Positions 12,951-25,679 of a DNA stretch of 64,000 nucleotides are shown piece after piece (position 1 is the stretch's first letter; every line of letters begins with the position of its first letter). A model generated the notes under the pieces. That model worked only from the letters and a program-made list of their open reading frames with translations. It was not told the origin of the DNA and searched no databases. Source of the DNA: Sapria himalayana (taxonomy: Eukaryota; Streptophyta; Magnoliopsida; Malpighiales; Rafflesiaceae); NCBI GenBank assembly GCA_029783825.1, contig JAREIK010016260.1, forward strand, positions 1-64,000, written 5' to 3'. Position numbers and translations under genes: made by a program.

Positions 12951-14240
12951 TTTTTTTTTGTTTTTTTTTGGAAAATACACACTTTATTTATCATTTAGGC
13001 ACACAACTTACAAGAGACTAAAAAGCTGACTAATTTAGGCCAGCCCACCAAATCCGATGCACCTTAATGATTCTATACATAAAATGCATAAAAAACATAA
13101 TGCCTAATAATTCCAAGCGTACGAATACAACTAAAATCACGTGGCATTCCCGAACTTCAGAGTTGGCATTGAGTAATTATGCGCACTGCAGTCATTTCCA
13201 TTCGGATTTGTCCAAGACTTTTGGATGAACCTGAATGACGCACCATATTAAAACTATGCAAATATAAGATTGTGCATGTGTGTGACATGCAGCATCAAGC
13301 ATTTGCCTATGTCAATGCTATGCAATGGAATACATGTAAAACTGAATACACATAAATCTACAAGTTCATATCTACGGCACTTTGTCAATTCATTCTCACC
13401 TCTTAATTCCACATTCTTTTGCTCTAATGATCCTCAAAAGAGTATCTCTTGGGTTAGAATGCTTCCTCCTCGAGCTCCAAGAAGTGGCTGTATGTTGCAC
13501 CGAAAAAATATCAAAAAATATGCATGCATCAGTGTGCATGTGTGATGATGTCCATCTCATTGTCTAATTATCTACGCGTACAACCAATCTAGAATACAAG
13601 TAAAATTACAAAATTCTATAAAGACGGTCTTCTGCTCTCGGGAGTGTAGCATCGCCTAATGTGTATTTACAAAATGCATTAGTAGGCCCCACTTAGAGAT
13701 ACTCATAGGTCCAGTTTCCCTCATTGCATGCTACATAAAGAACAGACAAGATTGTGTGTGTGAATATGTCATGATACGTCTCTACAAGTACATGGTGCAT
13801 ACAAAGTCCAAAATACAAATAAGACTACAAACATTAACTACAAGTTTGAATCTTTCACTCCCGTGTGGCTGCTATGGACTCCATTGCTTACTGGCCCTGT
13901 TTGGTGATGCTTCAGATTTTTCCGGCTCTCCAATTAATCAAGGATTACCCGCTACTCCTGTTGGGCGACGGTTGGGTGACCCTATATGTTGCATGATATG
14001 GCTAGTGGGACCCACTCCTAGCTACTCTTGGGTTTACTCCCGACCACTTTGCACGGTCTCGTCAGTTTTTTGAAAGTTATCATCATGGCTTGCTAGTGGG
14101 GCCCTCTACAAGCTAGTGGCCCATACTTCTGGCTGCTTCCAGGAATTGCTGGCCCCTCTAAATGCTACACCAAAATGGACAAGAATATGTGTACGAGTGT
14201 ACTGTTCTCCATCGTTATGTGTGTGTGTTGCATCAGTATC
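12951..14240 (-). mobile_element. Poly(A)-tailed retrocopy-like segment, copy 1
   Basis: Read on the minus strand, about 1.27 kb ends in an AATAAA signal followed by a 19-bp run with one interruption (T9 G T9 on +). This is the layout of a reverse-transcribed polyadenylated RNA, a LINE 3' end or a SINE-like element. No long open frame runs in the sense direction and no reverse transcriptase motif is visible. The only longer open frame (105 codons, + strand, 13,756-14,073) is antisense to the tail. The source transcript is not recognised. A clean target-site duplication is not seen. Confidence 0.55.
12983..12988 (-). promoter_or_regulatory. AATAAA polyadenylation signal, copy 1
   Basis: TTTATT on the + strand, so AATAAA on the minus strand, 13 nt before the A-rich tail at 12,951-12,969. 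The same spacing is kept in copy 2. Confidence 0.6.
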
Positions 14241-15161
14241 AGGGTTTAGGAGTTTAGTAATTTAATTATTTAGGTATTTTGTGGTTTATAGGTTTTATTT
14301 AAATATTAAAATAACAAAAAATTTATTTTTATGATTTTTTCTCATTTTCAAGGTTATAACCATTGAAAATATTATAATTTTTAATTTTTTTTAAAATTTT
14401 AATACAATATTTAATTATAATAATCATAAAAATTAAATATCATGTAAATTCAATATAAATAATTTTATTGATCGATATTATAATACTGATCATAAAATAG
14501 ATTAATAAACTATTATTAATAAGATAGATATTAATTAAAATATATTTGCAAAACCTAAAACGATTCGAAATATAAGTAAAATATATTACTAAATAATAAT
14601 TTTTTATTTTTAAATTTTTGATTCTTTTTATAAGCTTATAAATTTTTTTGATGAAGATAAATTATTTAAACTATATTTGTCTCATTCATAATTTTATTTT
14701 GCCATTAATATTTCTATAAAAATAAACTAATAAATAATTAAAATGAATATTAAAATTATAATGAATACAAATAAAAATTAGAAATATGATTAATTACTTA
14801 GGGTATACCGGTTTAATGGTTTAAGTATTTAGAAGTTTAGGAGTTTAGTGATTTAAGTGTTTATGCATTTAGTATTTTATATGTTTTATTTAAATAATGA
14901 AATAATAAAAAAATTATTTTTCAAATTTTTTATCAATTTTGAAGGTTATAACCATTATAAATATAATAATTTTTAAATTTTTTTCAAATGTGAATACAAT
15001 ATTTAGTTATAATAAACTTAATAATTATATATCATGTAAATTAAAAATAAACCACTTTATTGATAGATATTAATAAACTAAATTTAAATATAAATATAAT
15101 AATGATCAAAAAATAAATTAATAAACTATTATTTATTGATGGATATTTATATTTTATTTAT

Positions 15162-15204
15162 AAATACTTAAACCTTTAAAGATGGTTTAAATGTTTAAGT
15201 ATTT
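15162..15204. repeat. Inverted repeat from a mini-inversion of the octamer tract
   Basis: Arms AAATACTTAAAC (15162-15173) and GTTTAAGTATTT (15193-15204) are perfect 12-bp complements with a 19-bp loop. The left arm is a minus-strand piece of the octamer tract lying head to head with the normal + tract. The same structure, partly altered, is in the inverted copy near 39,030-39,075, so it predates the large duplication. Confidence 0.8.
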
Positions 15205-16072
15205 AAGAGTTTTGTTTTTTTGGGGATTAAGAGTTTAATGTTATAAGCGTTTAGGCATTTAGTAGTTTATAGGTTTTTTATAAACAATAAAATAACAAAA
15301 AATTTATTTTTGTGATTTTATCTCATTTTCAAAGATGTTAACCTTTAAAAATATAATAATTTTTAAATTATTTTCAAATGTAAATATAATATTTAGTTAT
15401 AATAATCTTTATAATTATATATCATGTAAATTCAATATAAACAATTTTATTGATAAATATTCTAATAATGATCAAAAAATAAATTAATAATCTATTATTA
15501 ATAAGATAGATACCAATTAAAATATAATTACAAAACCTAAAATGATTCAGAAGCAAAGCAAAATATATTACTATATAATTATTTTTTGTTTCGAAAATTT
15601 TTTTTCTTTTAAAAAGTTTCTCTATAATTTTTTGGTGAAAAATAATTTATATAAATTATTTTTGTATGGCTCAATTTATTATGTAATTAATATTTTTATA
15701 GAAATAAACAAATAAATAAATAAAATGAATATTTAAAATTATAATAAAAAAAATGAGATTTATTATTTATTATTTAGGGATACTATTTAAATTTAAATTA
15801 AATATGTCTCACTAATAATTTATTTTATAATTAATATTTCTATAAAAATAAACTGTTAGATAATTAAAATATAAATTTAAAATTATAATGAATAAAAATT
15901 AAAAAGAGATTTATGAATTATTATTAATGTTTACCATTTTAAAAGTTTAAGTATTTAGAGGTTTTGTCGTTAAGGAGTTTAGTGATGAATGAAATAGGCA
16001 TTTAGTAGTTTATAGGTTATATTTAAACAATGAAATAATAAAATAAATATTTGTGATATTTTTTCACATTTT

Positions 16073-16168
16073 CAAAGGTTATAACCTTTGAAAATATAAT
16101 AATTTTAAATTTTTTTTAAACAAAGGTTATAACCTTTGAAAATATAATAATTTTAAATTTTTTTTAAA
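16073..16168 (+). repeat. 48-bp perfect tandem duplication including the palindrome
   Basis: 16073-16120 and 16121-16168 are identical. Each unit starts CAAAGGTTATAACCTTTG and ends in a T-run plus aaa. Identity suggests a recent event. It creates two adjacent palindromes, unique in the window. Confidence 0.95.
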
Positions 16169-19100
16169 AAGAGAATACAATATTTAGTAATAAAAATCAT
16201 TATAATTATATATAATATAAACTAAATTTAAACAATTTTATTAATAGATATTATATTAATGATCAAAAAATAAATTAATAAACTATTATTAATAAGAAAG
16301 ATTTTATTTAAAATATATTTGCAAAACGTAAATTTATTCAAAATCAAAATTAAATATATTACTAAATAATAATTTTTTTATGTTTTACTTCTTTTTATAA
16401 ATTTATATTTTTTGTTATTAAAAGTAAATTATTTAAATTATATTTGTCTTCCTCATAATTTATTTTTAATTTATAATTCTATAAAAATAAACTAATAAAT
16501 AATTAAAATTAATATTTAAAACTATAATGAATAAAATAAAATAGAGATTTATTATGTATTATTTAGGATATACTTGTTTAATGGTTTCAATATTTAGGTG
16601 TTTTGGGGTTTAGTGATTTAAGTGTTTAGGCCTTTAGTAATTTATAGTTTTTATTTAAAGAATGAAAAAATAAATAATTTAATATTTTGATTTTTTTTTA
16701 ATTTTTGAAGGTTATAACATTTGAAAATATAATAATTTTTAATTTTTTTAAAATGTGAATATAATATTTAGTTATAATAATCTTAATAATTATATATAAT
16801 GTAAACTCAATATAAATAATTTTATTAATACATATTATAATAATGATCAATAAAAAATTAATAAACTATTATTAATAAGAATGAAATAAATTAATATATA
16901 ATTACAAAATCTAAAATGATTCAAAATCAAAATAAAATATATTACGAAATAATAAATTTTTGTTTTTAAAAATTTGCCTCTTATTATAAGGATATATATT
17001 TTTTTGATGAAAAATAAATTATTTATATTAGATCTGTCTCACTAATAATTTATTTTGTAATTAATATTTCTATAAAAATATACTGATAAATAATTAAAAT
17101 AAAAATTTAAAATTATACTTAATAAAAATTAAATTGAGATTTATGATTTTTTCTTAATGTACAGCTATTTATGGTTTAAGTATTTGGATGTTTTGTCATT
17201 TAGGAGTTTTGCAATTTATGTTTTTAGGCATTTAGTGGTTTATAGGTTTTATTTAAATAATGAAATAACAAAAAAAATTTATAATTTTTTTTCATTTTCA
17301 TAGGTTATAACATTTGAAAATATAATAATATTTAAAATTTTTTGAAATGTGAATACAATATTTAGTTATTTTAATATTAATAATTTTATATCATATAAAT
17401 TCAATATAAACAATTTTATTGATAGATAATATAATAATGATGAAAAATTAAATTAATAAACTATTAATAATAAGATAGATATTAATTAAAAAATATTTAC
17501 AATACCCAAATCGATTCAAGATTAAACTATAATATATTACTGTATAATAATTTTTAATTTTTGTTATTTAGTTATTTAGTATATAGTGGTTTAATGGTTT
17601 ATGTATTTAGGAGTTTACTGATTTACCTATATATGAATTTAGTGGTTTATATGTTTTATATAAAAAAAAATAACAAAAAATTTATTTTTGTTATTTTCTG
17701 ATATTTTCAAAGGTTATAACCTTTGAAAATACAATAAATTTTAGATTTTTTTCTAATATGAATACAATCTTTAGTTATAATAATCATTATATGTATATAT
17801 CATATAAATTCAATATAAATAATTTTATTGATAAATATTATAATAATAATCAAAAAATAAATTAATAATCTATTATTAATAAGATAGATATAAATTAAAA
17901 TATAATTACACAACCTAAAAAGATTCAGAAGCAAAGCAAAATATATTACTATATAATAATTTTTTGTTTTGAATTTTTTTTTCTTTTAAAAATTTTATGA
18001 AGAAAAATAATTTATGTAAACTATATTTGTCTAAGTCATAATTTATTATGTAATTAATATATTTATAAAAATAAACAAATAAATAATTAAAATGAATATT
18101 TAAAATTATAATGAAAAAAACTCGATTTTTTATTTATTATTTAGGGATACCGGTTTAATTTAAATTAGATATTTATCTCTAATAATTTATTTTGTAATTA
18201 ATATTTCTAAAAAAATAAACTAATAAATATTTTAAATAAAAATTTAAAATTATACTAAATAAAATTTAAAATGAGATTTAAGATTTTCTTTACGGTATAC
18301 GAGTTTAATGTATTAAGTATTTAGAGGTTTTTTCATTTAGGATTTTAGTGATTTATCTTTTTAGGCTTTTAGTGGTTTATAAGTTTTATTTTAAAAAATA
18401 AAATATAAAAAAAATTCTATAATTTTTTCTCATTTTCATAGGTTATAACCTTTGAAAATATAATAATATTTAAAATTTTTTGAAATGTGAATACAATACT
18501 TAGTTATAATAATATTAATAATTATATATCATATAAATTCAATATAAACAATTTTATTGATATATATTATAATAATGATCAAAATTAAATTTATAAACTA
18601 TTGATATTAAGATAGATATTAATTAAAAAATAATTAAAAACCCAAATTGATTCAAAATTCTAGTAAAATATATTTCTAGATATCAATTTTTAATTTTAAA
18701 ATTTTTACTTCTTTTATAAGGATATATATTTTTTAAATTATTTTTATCCTATTCAAAATTTATTTTGTAAAAATATTTCAATAAAAATAAACTAATAATT
18801 AATTAAAATGTTTATTTAAAATTATAATAAATAGAATTAAAAATTTGATTTCTTAATTATTTAGTATATAGCGGTTTAATGGTTTATGTATTTTGGCATT
18901 ACGGGGTTTAGGAGTTTAAAATATAATTAAAATAAACTATTATTAATATGATAGATATAAATTAAAATATAATTAAAAAACATAAAATAATTCAAAATCA
19001 AAGTAAAATATATTACAAAATAATACTTTCTTTGATGTTTTGCTTCTTTTTATAAGTTTATATTTTTTGTTATTAAAAGTAAATTATTTAAATTTTATTT

Positions 19101-21564
19101 TCTTCCTCATTATTTATTTTTTATTTATAATTCTATAAAAATAAACTAATAAATAATTAAAATGAATATTTATAATTATAATGAATACAAATAAAATAGT
19201 GATTTTTTATTTATTATTCAGGATATACTAGTTTAATGGTTTAAGTATTTAGGTGTTTTGGAGTTTAGTGATTTATAGTTTTTAATTAAAGAATGAAAAA
19301 ATAAAAAATTTAATTTTTTGAATTTTTTTAAATTATTGAATGTTATAACCTTTGAAATTAATATAATTTTTAATTTTTTTTAAATGTGATATAATATTCA
19401 GTAATAATAATATTAATAATTATATATAATGTATACTCAATATAAAAAATTTTATTAATAGATATTGTAATAATGATCGATATAAAATTAATAAACTATT
19501 ATTAATAAGAATGATATAAATTAAAATATAATTGCAAAATCTAAAATGATTCAAAATAAAACTAAAATATATTACTAAATAATAAATTTTTGTTTTTAAA
19601 ATTTTGCCTCTTTTTATAAGAATATATATTTTTTTGTTGAAAAATAAATTATGTAAATTAGATCTATCTCTCTAATAATTTATTTTGTAATTAATATTTC
19701 TATAAAAATAAACTTATAAATAATTAAAATAATAATTTAAAAATATACTTAATAAAAATTAAATTGAGATTTATGATTTTTTATTAATGTACACCTGTTT
19801 AATAGTTTAAGTATTAAAAGGGTTTGTCATTTAGGAGTTTAACAATTTATGTTTTTAGCCATTTAGTGGTTTATAGGTTTTATTTAAACAATAAAATAAC
19901 AAAAAAAATTTGTACTTTTTTCTCATTTTCATAGGTCATAACCTTTGAAAATATAATAATATTTAAAATTTTTAGAAATGTGAATAAAATATTTAGTTTT
20001 AATAATATTAATAATTATATTTCATATAAATTCAATATAAATAATTTTATTGGTAGATAATATAATAATTATCAAATTTAAATTAATAAACTATTAATAT
20101 AAAGATTGATATTAATTAAAAAATATTTACAAAACCCAAATTGATTCAATATTAAAGTAAAATATATTACCGGATAATAATTTTTAATTTTCAATTTTTT
20201 ACTTCTTTTATAAGCATATATATATTTTTTTGATTAAGAATAAATTAATTAAAAAATATATGTCACTCTCATAATTTAATTTGTAATAAATCTTTCTATA
20301 AAAATAAACTAATAAATAATTAAAATGAATATTTAAAATTATAATAAATAGAAATAAAAATTAGATTTATTAATTATTAAGTAGTATATAGCGGTTTAAT
20401 GGTTTATGTATTTAGGCATTATGAGGTTTATGAGTTTACTAATTTAACTGTGTATGCATTTAGTGGTTTATAGGTTTCATTAAAAAAATAAAATAATATA
20501 AAATTTATTTTTATTATTTTTTGATATTTTCAAAGGTTATAACCTTTGAAAATATAATTATTGTTAAATTTTTTTTAAATGTGAATACAAAATTTGTTAT
20601 AATAATCATTATATTTATATATCTTATAAATTCAATATAAACAATTTTATTGATAAATATTTTAATAATGATCAAAAAATAAATTTATAATCTATGATTA
20701 ATAAGATAGATATCAATTAAAATATAATTACAAAACCTAAAATGATTCAAAACAAAAGCAAAATATATTACTATATAATAATTTTTTGTATTAATTTTTT
20801 TTAAAAAAAAGATTATCAATAATTTTTTGATCAAAAATAATTTATATAAATTATATTTGTCTAACCCAATTTATTTTGTAATTAATATTTATATATAAAT
20901 AAATAATTAATTAATTAAAATGAATATTTAAAATTATAATGAAATAAAATGAGATTTATTATTTTTTATTTATTATTTAAGGATACCAGTTTAATTTAAA
21001 TTAGATCCTGACTCACTAATAATTTATTTGGTAATTAATATATCTATAAAAATAAACTGATAAATAATTAAAATAAAATTTAAAATTATACTAAATAAAA
21101 ATTAAAATGAGATTTAAAATTTATTATTAAAGTATACCAGTTTAAAATTATATTTGTCTCACTCTTTATTTATTTTGCAAATAATATTTCTATAAAAAAT
21201 AAACTAATAAATAATTAAAATGAATATTTAAAATCATAATGAATACAATTTAAAATGAGATTATTATTTATTATATATGGTATACCTGTTTAATGGATTA
21301 TTAATTTAGGAGTTTTGTCTTTTAGGAGTTTAGTAATTTATGTTTTTAGGCATTTAGTGGTTTATAGTTTTTATTTATATAATAAAAAAAATGAGATTCA
21401 TTATTTATTAAGTAGTATATAGTTGTTAAAAGGTTTATGTTTTTAGGGGTTTCGGGGTCTATGAGCTTACTGATTTAAGTAAGTAAACAGTTAATGATAT
21501 TTTGGTTTTATTTTAAAAATGAAATAACGAAAAAAAAATTTTATTATTTTTTCTCATTTTTTAA

Positions 21565-22163
21565 GATTATAACCTTTGAAAATAAAATAATTTTTAAATT
21601 TCTTTTCAAAAGTGAATAAAATATATATTTATAAAAATCATAATAATTATATATCATATTAATTCAATATAAACAATTTTATTGATAGATATTCTAATAA
21701 TTATCAAAAAATAAATTAAAAATTTATTATGAATAAGATTGATATTACTTAAAATATTATATCAAAACCTAAAATGATTCAAAAGTAAAACAAAATATAT
21801 CACTAAATAATAATTATTTGTTTTTAAATTTTTATGATTTTTATAAACATTTATATTTTTTGATGAAAAATATTTTTAATAAATTATATTTTTAACTCAT
21901 AATTTATTTTATAATTAATATATATATATAAATGAAAAACTAAATAATCAAAATTATTTTTTAAAATTATAATGAAAATAAATAAAAATGAGATTTAATA
22001 ATTATTTTTTAGTGTATAGCGGTTTAAAGGATTATCTATATAGGGGTATCAGGATTTTGTTGTATAGTCATTTAAGTGTTTAGGCATTTAGTGGTGTATA
22101 GGTTTTATTTTAAACAATGAAATAATAAAAAAAATATTTTTTTTATTTTTTCACATTTTCAAA
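21565..22163 (+). repeat. Monomer type D
   Basis: A 599-bp unit. Its marker (about 22,010) reads gtatagcggtttaaaggatt, followed by tatataggggtatc and a 'gtggtgtatagg' end that is specific to this type. Also at 1,705, 28,345, 34,000 and 51,365. Confidence 0.8.
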
Positions 22164-22900
22164 GGTTATAACCTTTGAAAATGTAATAATTTTAAATTTT
22201 TTTTAAAAAGTGAATATAATATTTAGTCATAATAATCATTATATTTATATATTTTATATAAATTCAATATAAACATTCATATTGATAAAAATTCTAATAA
22301 TGATCAAAACATAAATTAATATTCTATTATTAATAAGATAGATATCATTTAAAATATAATTACAAATATTAAAATGATTCAGAAGAAATGAAAAATATAT
22401 TACCCTATAATAATTTTTTGTTTTGAAATTTTTTTTTCTTTTAAAAAGTTTATTTATAATTTTTTGATGAATAATAAATTATAAAAATTAGATTTGTTTA
22501 GTTCATAATTTATTTTGTAATTAATAATTATATAAAAATATACAAATAAATAATTAAAATGAATATTTAAAATTATAATGAAAAAAAATGAGTTTTATTT
22601 TTATTATTTAGGGTATACTCGTTTAATTTAAATTAGATCTATCTAACTAATAATTTATTATGTAATTAATATTTCTATAAAATAAACTGATAAATAATTA
22701 AAATAAAAATTTAAAATAAACTGAATAAAAATAAAAATGAAATTTATGATTTATCATAAATGTATACCAGTTTAATTGTTTAAGTATTTAGAGGTTTTGT
22801 CATTTAGGAGTTTAGCGATTTATGTTTTTAGGCATTTAGTGGTTTATATGTTTTACTTAAACAATAAAATAAAAAAAATTAATTTTTTCTCATTTTCATA
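22164..22900 (+). repeat. Composite long monomer X/P
   Basis: A 737-bp unit in which the marker ggtatactcgtttaattt (X, about 22,610) runs into a second partial body (ctaactaataatttattatg...) and then a second marker, tgtataccagttt (P, about 22,745), before a single octamer tract. The same joint recurs at 2,290, 6,995, 11,690, 15,780, 18,150, 20,995 and 51,965, and on the minus strand at 38,450, 42,535, 44,860, 54,500 and 55,795. It is one ancestral unequal-exchange product spread through the array. Confidence 0.82.
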
Positions 22901-23499
22901 GGTCATAATCTTTGAAAATATAATAATATTTAAAATTTTTTGAAATGGGAATACAATATTTAGGTATAATAATATTAATAATTATATATCATATAAATTC
23001 AATATAAACAATTTTATTGATAGATATAAAAATAATGTTCAAAAATTAAATTAATATACTATTAATAATAAGATAGATATTAATTAAAAAATATTTACAA
23101 AACCAAAATTGATTCAAAATTAAAGTAAAATATCTTACTTAATAATAATTTTTAATTTTTAAATTTTTACTTATTATATAGCGTAAATACTTTTATTGAT
23201 TAAAAAAAATTATTTAAATTATATTTCTCGCACTCATAATTTATTTTGTAATAAATATTTTTATAGAAATAAACTAATAAATAATTAAAATAAATATTTA
23301 AAATTTTAATAAATAGAAATAAAAATTTGATTTATAAATTATTAAGTAGTATATAGAGGTTTAATGGTTTATGTATTTAGGAATTATGAGGTTTAGGAGT
23401 TTATTGATTTAACTATGTATGCATTTAGTGGTTATAGGTTTTATTTAAAAAATAAATAAATAAAATATATATTTTTATTATTTTTTGATATTTTCAAAT
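22901..23499 (+). repeat. Monomer type E
   Basis: A 599-bp unit. Marker about 23,345 (agtagtatatag then ggtttaatggtttatgtatt), with an octamer tract ending 'aactatgtatgcatttagtgg'. Other copies are at 3,030, 6,405, 7,735, 20,390, 57,490 and 61,610. Confidence 0.8.
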
Positions 23500-24096
23500 G
23501 TTATAACCTTTGAAAATAAAATAATTTTTAAATTTTTTTCAAAAGTGAATTCAATATTTAGTTATAATAATCATTATATTTATATTTCATATAAATTCAA
23601 TATAAATAACTTTATTGATAAATATTCTAATAATGATCAAATAATAAATTAATAATCTATTTTAATAAGATAGATATCAATTAAAATATAATTACAAAAC
23701 TTAAAATGATTCAGAAGGAAAGCAAAATATATTACGATATAATAAATTTTTGTCTGGAAACTTTTTTTCTTTTTATAAATTTATCTATATTTTTTGATGA
23801 AAAATAATTTATATAAATTATATTTGTCTAACTCATAATTTTTATTGTAATTATTATTTAATAAAAATAAACGAATAAATAATTAAAATGAATAATTTAA
23901 ATTAAAATTTAAAAAATAATATTGAGATTTATTAATTATTATTTAGGGTATACCAGTTTAAAAGTATTATCTATTTAGGGTTTTCGAGATTTCGGAGTTA
24001 TTGACTTAAGTGTTTAGGCATTTAGTAGTTTATAGGATTTATTTAAACAAAGAAATAACAAAAAAATTATTTTTGATATTTTCTCACATTTTCAAA
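23500..24096 (+). repeat. Monomer type F
   Basis: A 597-bp unit. Marker about 23,945 (gggtataccagtttaaaag, then attatctatttagggtttt), with an octamer tract containing 'gagttattgac'. Other copies are at 28,960 and 58,090, and on minus at 35,400 and 45,470. A variant with 'tattatttattat' is at 3,635 and 62,200. Confidence 0.8.
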
Positions 24097-24119
24097 GGTT
24101 ATAACCTTTGAAAATGTGA
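24084..24119. repeat. Longest perfect palindrome in the array (36 bp)
   Basis: The usual core CAAAGGTTATAACCTTTG is extended on both sides to TCACATTTTC and its exact complement, giving 36 bp with no mismatch. The right arm normally reads GAAAATATAAT; here it reads GAAAATGTGA, which mirrors the left flank. Confidence 0.95.
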
Positions 24120-24576
24120 TAATTTTAAATTTTTTTAAAAATGTGAATACGATATTTAGTAATAAGAATCATTATAATTATATATAATATAAACTAAATA
24201 TAAACAATTTTATTGATAGATATGATATCAATTATCAAAAAAAAAATTAATATGCTATTATTAATATGATAGATATAAATTAAAATATAATTGCAAAACC
24301 TATAATTATTCAAAATCAAAGTAAAATTTATTACCAAATAATAATTTTTGTTTTTTAGTTTTTTCTTCTTTTTATAAGCTTAGAATTTATTTTTTGATGA
24401 AAAATAAATTATTAAATTATATTTAAGATTTACGAGTTTAAATTTTAAGTATTTAGGGGCTTTTGTGTTTAGGAGTTTATAGATTTAAGTGTTTAGGAAT
24501 TTAGTGGTCTATAAGTTTTATTTAAACAATGATATAACAAAAAATTATTTTTAATTTTTTTTTCTAATTTTTGAAG
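24097..24576 (+). repeat. Short monomer type G
   Basis: A 480-bp unit, about 115 bp shorter than standard. The deletion removes the end of the body, so that aaattatattt runs directly into aagatttacgagttt (marker about 24,425). Copies with the same joint are at 4,760, 29,435, 46,275, 58,605 and 63,325, and on minus at 34,850, 37,745 and 44,210. Confidence 0.8.
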
Positions 24577-25092
24577 GTTAAAACCTTTGAAAATATAAAA
24601 ATTTCTAAATTTTTTTCAAATATAAATATTATATTTAGTTATAATAATCTTAATAAATATAAGTCATTTAAATTCAAAATAAATAATCACATTGCTAGAT
24701 ATTATAATAATGATCAATAAATAAAATAATAAACTATTATTAATAAGATAGATATTATTTAAAATATATTTGCAAAATCTAAATTTATTCAAAATCAAAG
24801 TATATATTACTAAATAAATTTTTTTTTTATTTTTGCTTTTTTTAAAAGTTTATATATTTGTTATTAAAAATTATTTTTTTAAATTATATTTGTCTTCCTC
24901 ATAATTTATTTTGTAATTTATAATTATATCAAAATAAACTAATAAATATTTAAAATTATAATGAATACAAATAATATTGAGATTTAGTATTTATTATTCA
25001 GGATATACAGGTTTAATGGTTTAAGTATTTATGTGTTTTGGGGTTAGCCATTTAAGTGTTTATGCCTTAAGTTATTTTATCTAATTTTTGAA
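24577..25092 (+). repeat. Monomer type H (alpha)
   Basis: A 516-bp unit. Marker about 25,000 (ttcaggatatacaggttt, then aatggtttaagtattt). In copies alpha, beta and 46,870 the lead between octamers and palindrome is deleted ('ccttaagttattttatctaa' in alpha; near 46,930 it reads 'ccttaagtgattttatcaaa'). Full-length H units at 5,365, 19,220, 59,205 and 63,930 keep it. Confidence 0.8.
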
Positions 25093-25679
25093 AGTTATAA
25101 CCTTTGAAAATATAATAGTTTTTATTTTTTTTAAATGTGAATATAATATTTAGTTATAATAATCTTGTTAATTATATATAATGTAAAATCAAAATAAATA
25201 ATTTTATTAATAGATATTATAATAATGATCAATAAATAAATTAATAAACTATTATTAATTAGAATGATATAAATTAAAATATAATTGCAAAATCTAAAAT
25301 TATTCAAAATTAAATTAAAACAAATTACTAAATAATAATATTTTGTTTTAAAAATTTTGCCTCTTTTTTTGATCTTATATTTTTTTGATGAAAGATAAAT
25401 TATTTATATTATATCCGTCTCACTAATAATTTATTTTGTAATTAATATTTCAATAAAAATAAATTGATAAATAATTAAAATGAATATATAAAATTATAAT
25501 GAATACTAATAAAATTTATTATTTATTATTTAGAGTATACTAATTTAAAGGCTTATGTATTTATGGCCTTTGGGGTTTAGGAGTTTAGTCATTAAGAATT
25601 TAGGTATTTTGTGGTTTATAGATTTTATTTAAAAAATCTAATAACAAAAATTTTTTTTTTATTTTTTCTTATTTTCAAA
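25093..25679 (+). repeat. Monomer type K
   Basis: A 587-bp unit. Marker about 25,535 (gagtatactaatttaaagg). The octamer tract is in 8-bp register except for one 7-bp step. Nearly identical to 30,112-30,600; also at 47,405 and 59,805, and on minus at 53,730. Confidence 0.8.

Larger units (their letters stand above)
11805..14240. other. Unique composite insert in satellite, copy 1
   Basis: About 2.44 kb of much less AT-biased, non-satellite sequence. Parts from left to right: anonymous DNA (11,805-12,880), heptamer telomere-like tract (12,903-12,943), T-rich run, and a reverse-oriented retrocopy-like segment (to 14,240). The left flank stops in the body of a satellite monomer and the right flank resumes inside an octamer tract. 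If both flanks come from one monomer, roughly 75 bp of satellite is missing and there is no obvious target-site duplication. An inverted copy lies at 39,999-42,422, differing by scattered substitutions and several indels. Confidence 0.88.
10945..17660 (+). repeat. Inverted duplication, arm 1
   Basis: This stretch carries in order C, X, unique insert, N (14,800), M (15,180), X (15,780), P (15,930), H (16,565), P (17,155), E (17,580). The same series occurs on the minus strand between about 43,270 and 35,900. Shared unique DNA plus the same unusual M unit on its flank show that this is a block duplication. Arm 1 lacks a G-type region that arm 2 keeps between P and H (37,745); the 48-bp tandem duplication at 16,073 sits at the corresponding place. 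Arm ends are approximate, judged by where marker order stops matching. Confidence 0.8.
14241..21143 (+). repeat. AT-rich satellite array, block 2 (H-P-E module)
   Basis: Satellite resumes inside an octamer tract. Palindromes start near 14352, 14944, 15334 (degenerate), 16077, 16125, 16710, 17303, 17712, 18441, 19342, 19934 and 20535. Marker order is N (14,800), M (15,180), X (15,780), P (15,930), H (16,565), P (17,155), E (17,580), X (18,145), P (18,290), E (18,860), H (19,220), P (19,790), E (20,390), X (20,995). The repeated H-P-E series is a different sub-module from the B-to-J higher-order repeat to its right. Internal deletions occur near 17,560 and 18,920. The block ends at about 21,143, where a P marker jumps directly into the body of a B unit. 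Confidence 0.9.

Noticed and set aside
13270..13567. Overlapping + frames of 91 and 61 codons in the retrocopy.
   Set aside because: Both are antisense to the poly(A) tail and overlap each other in different frames; no corresponding frame appears in copy 2.
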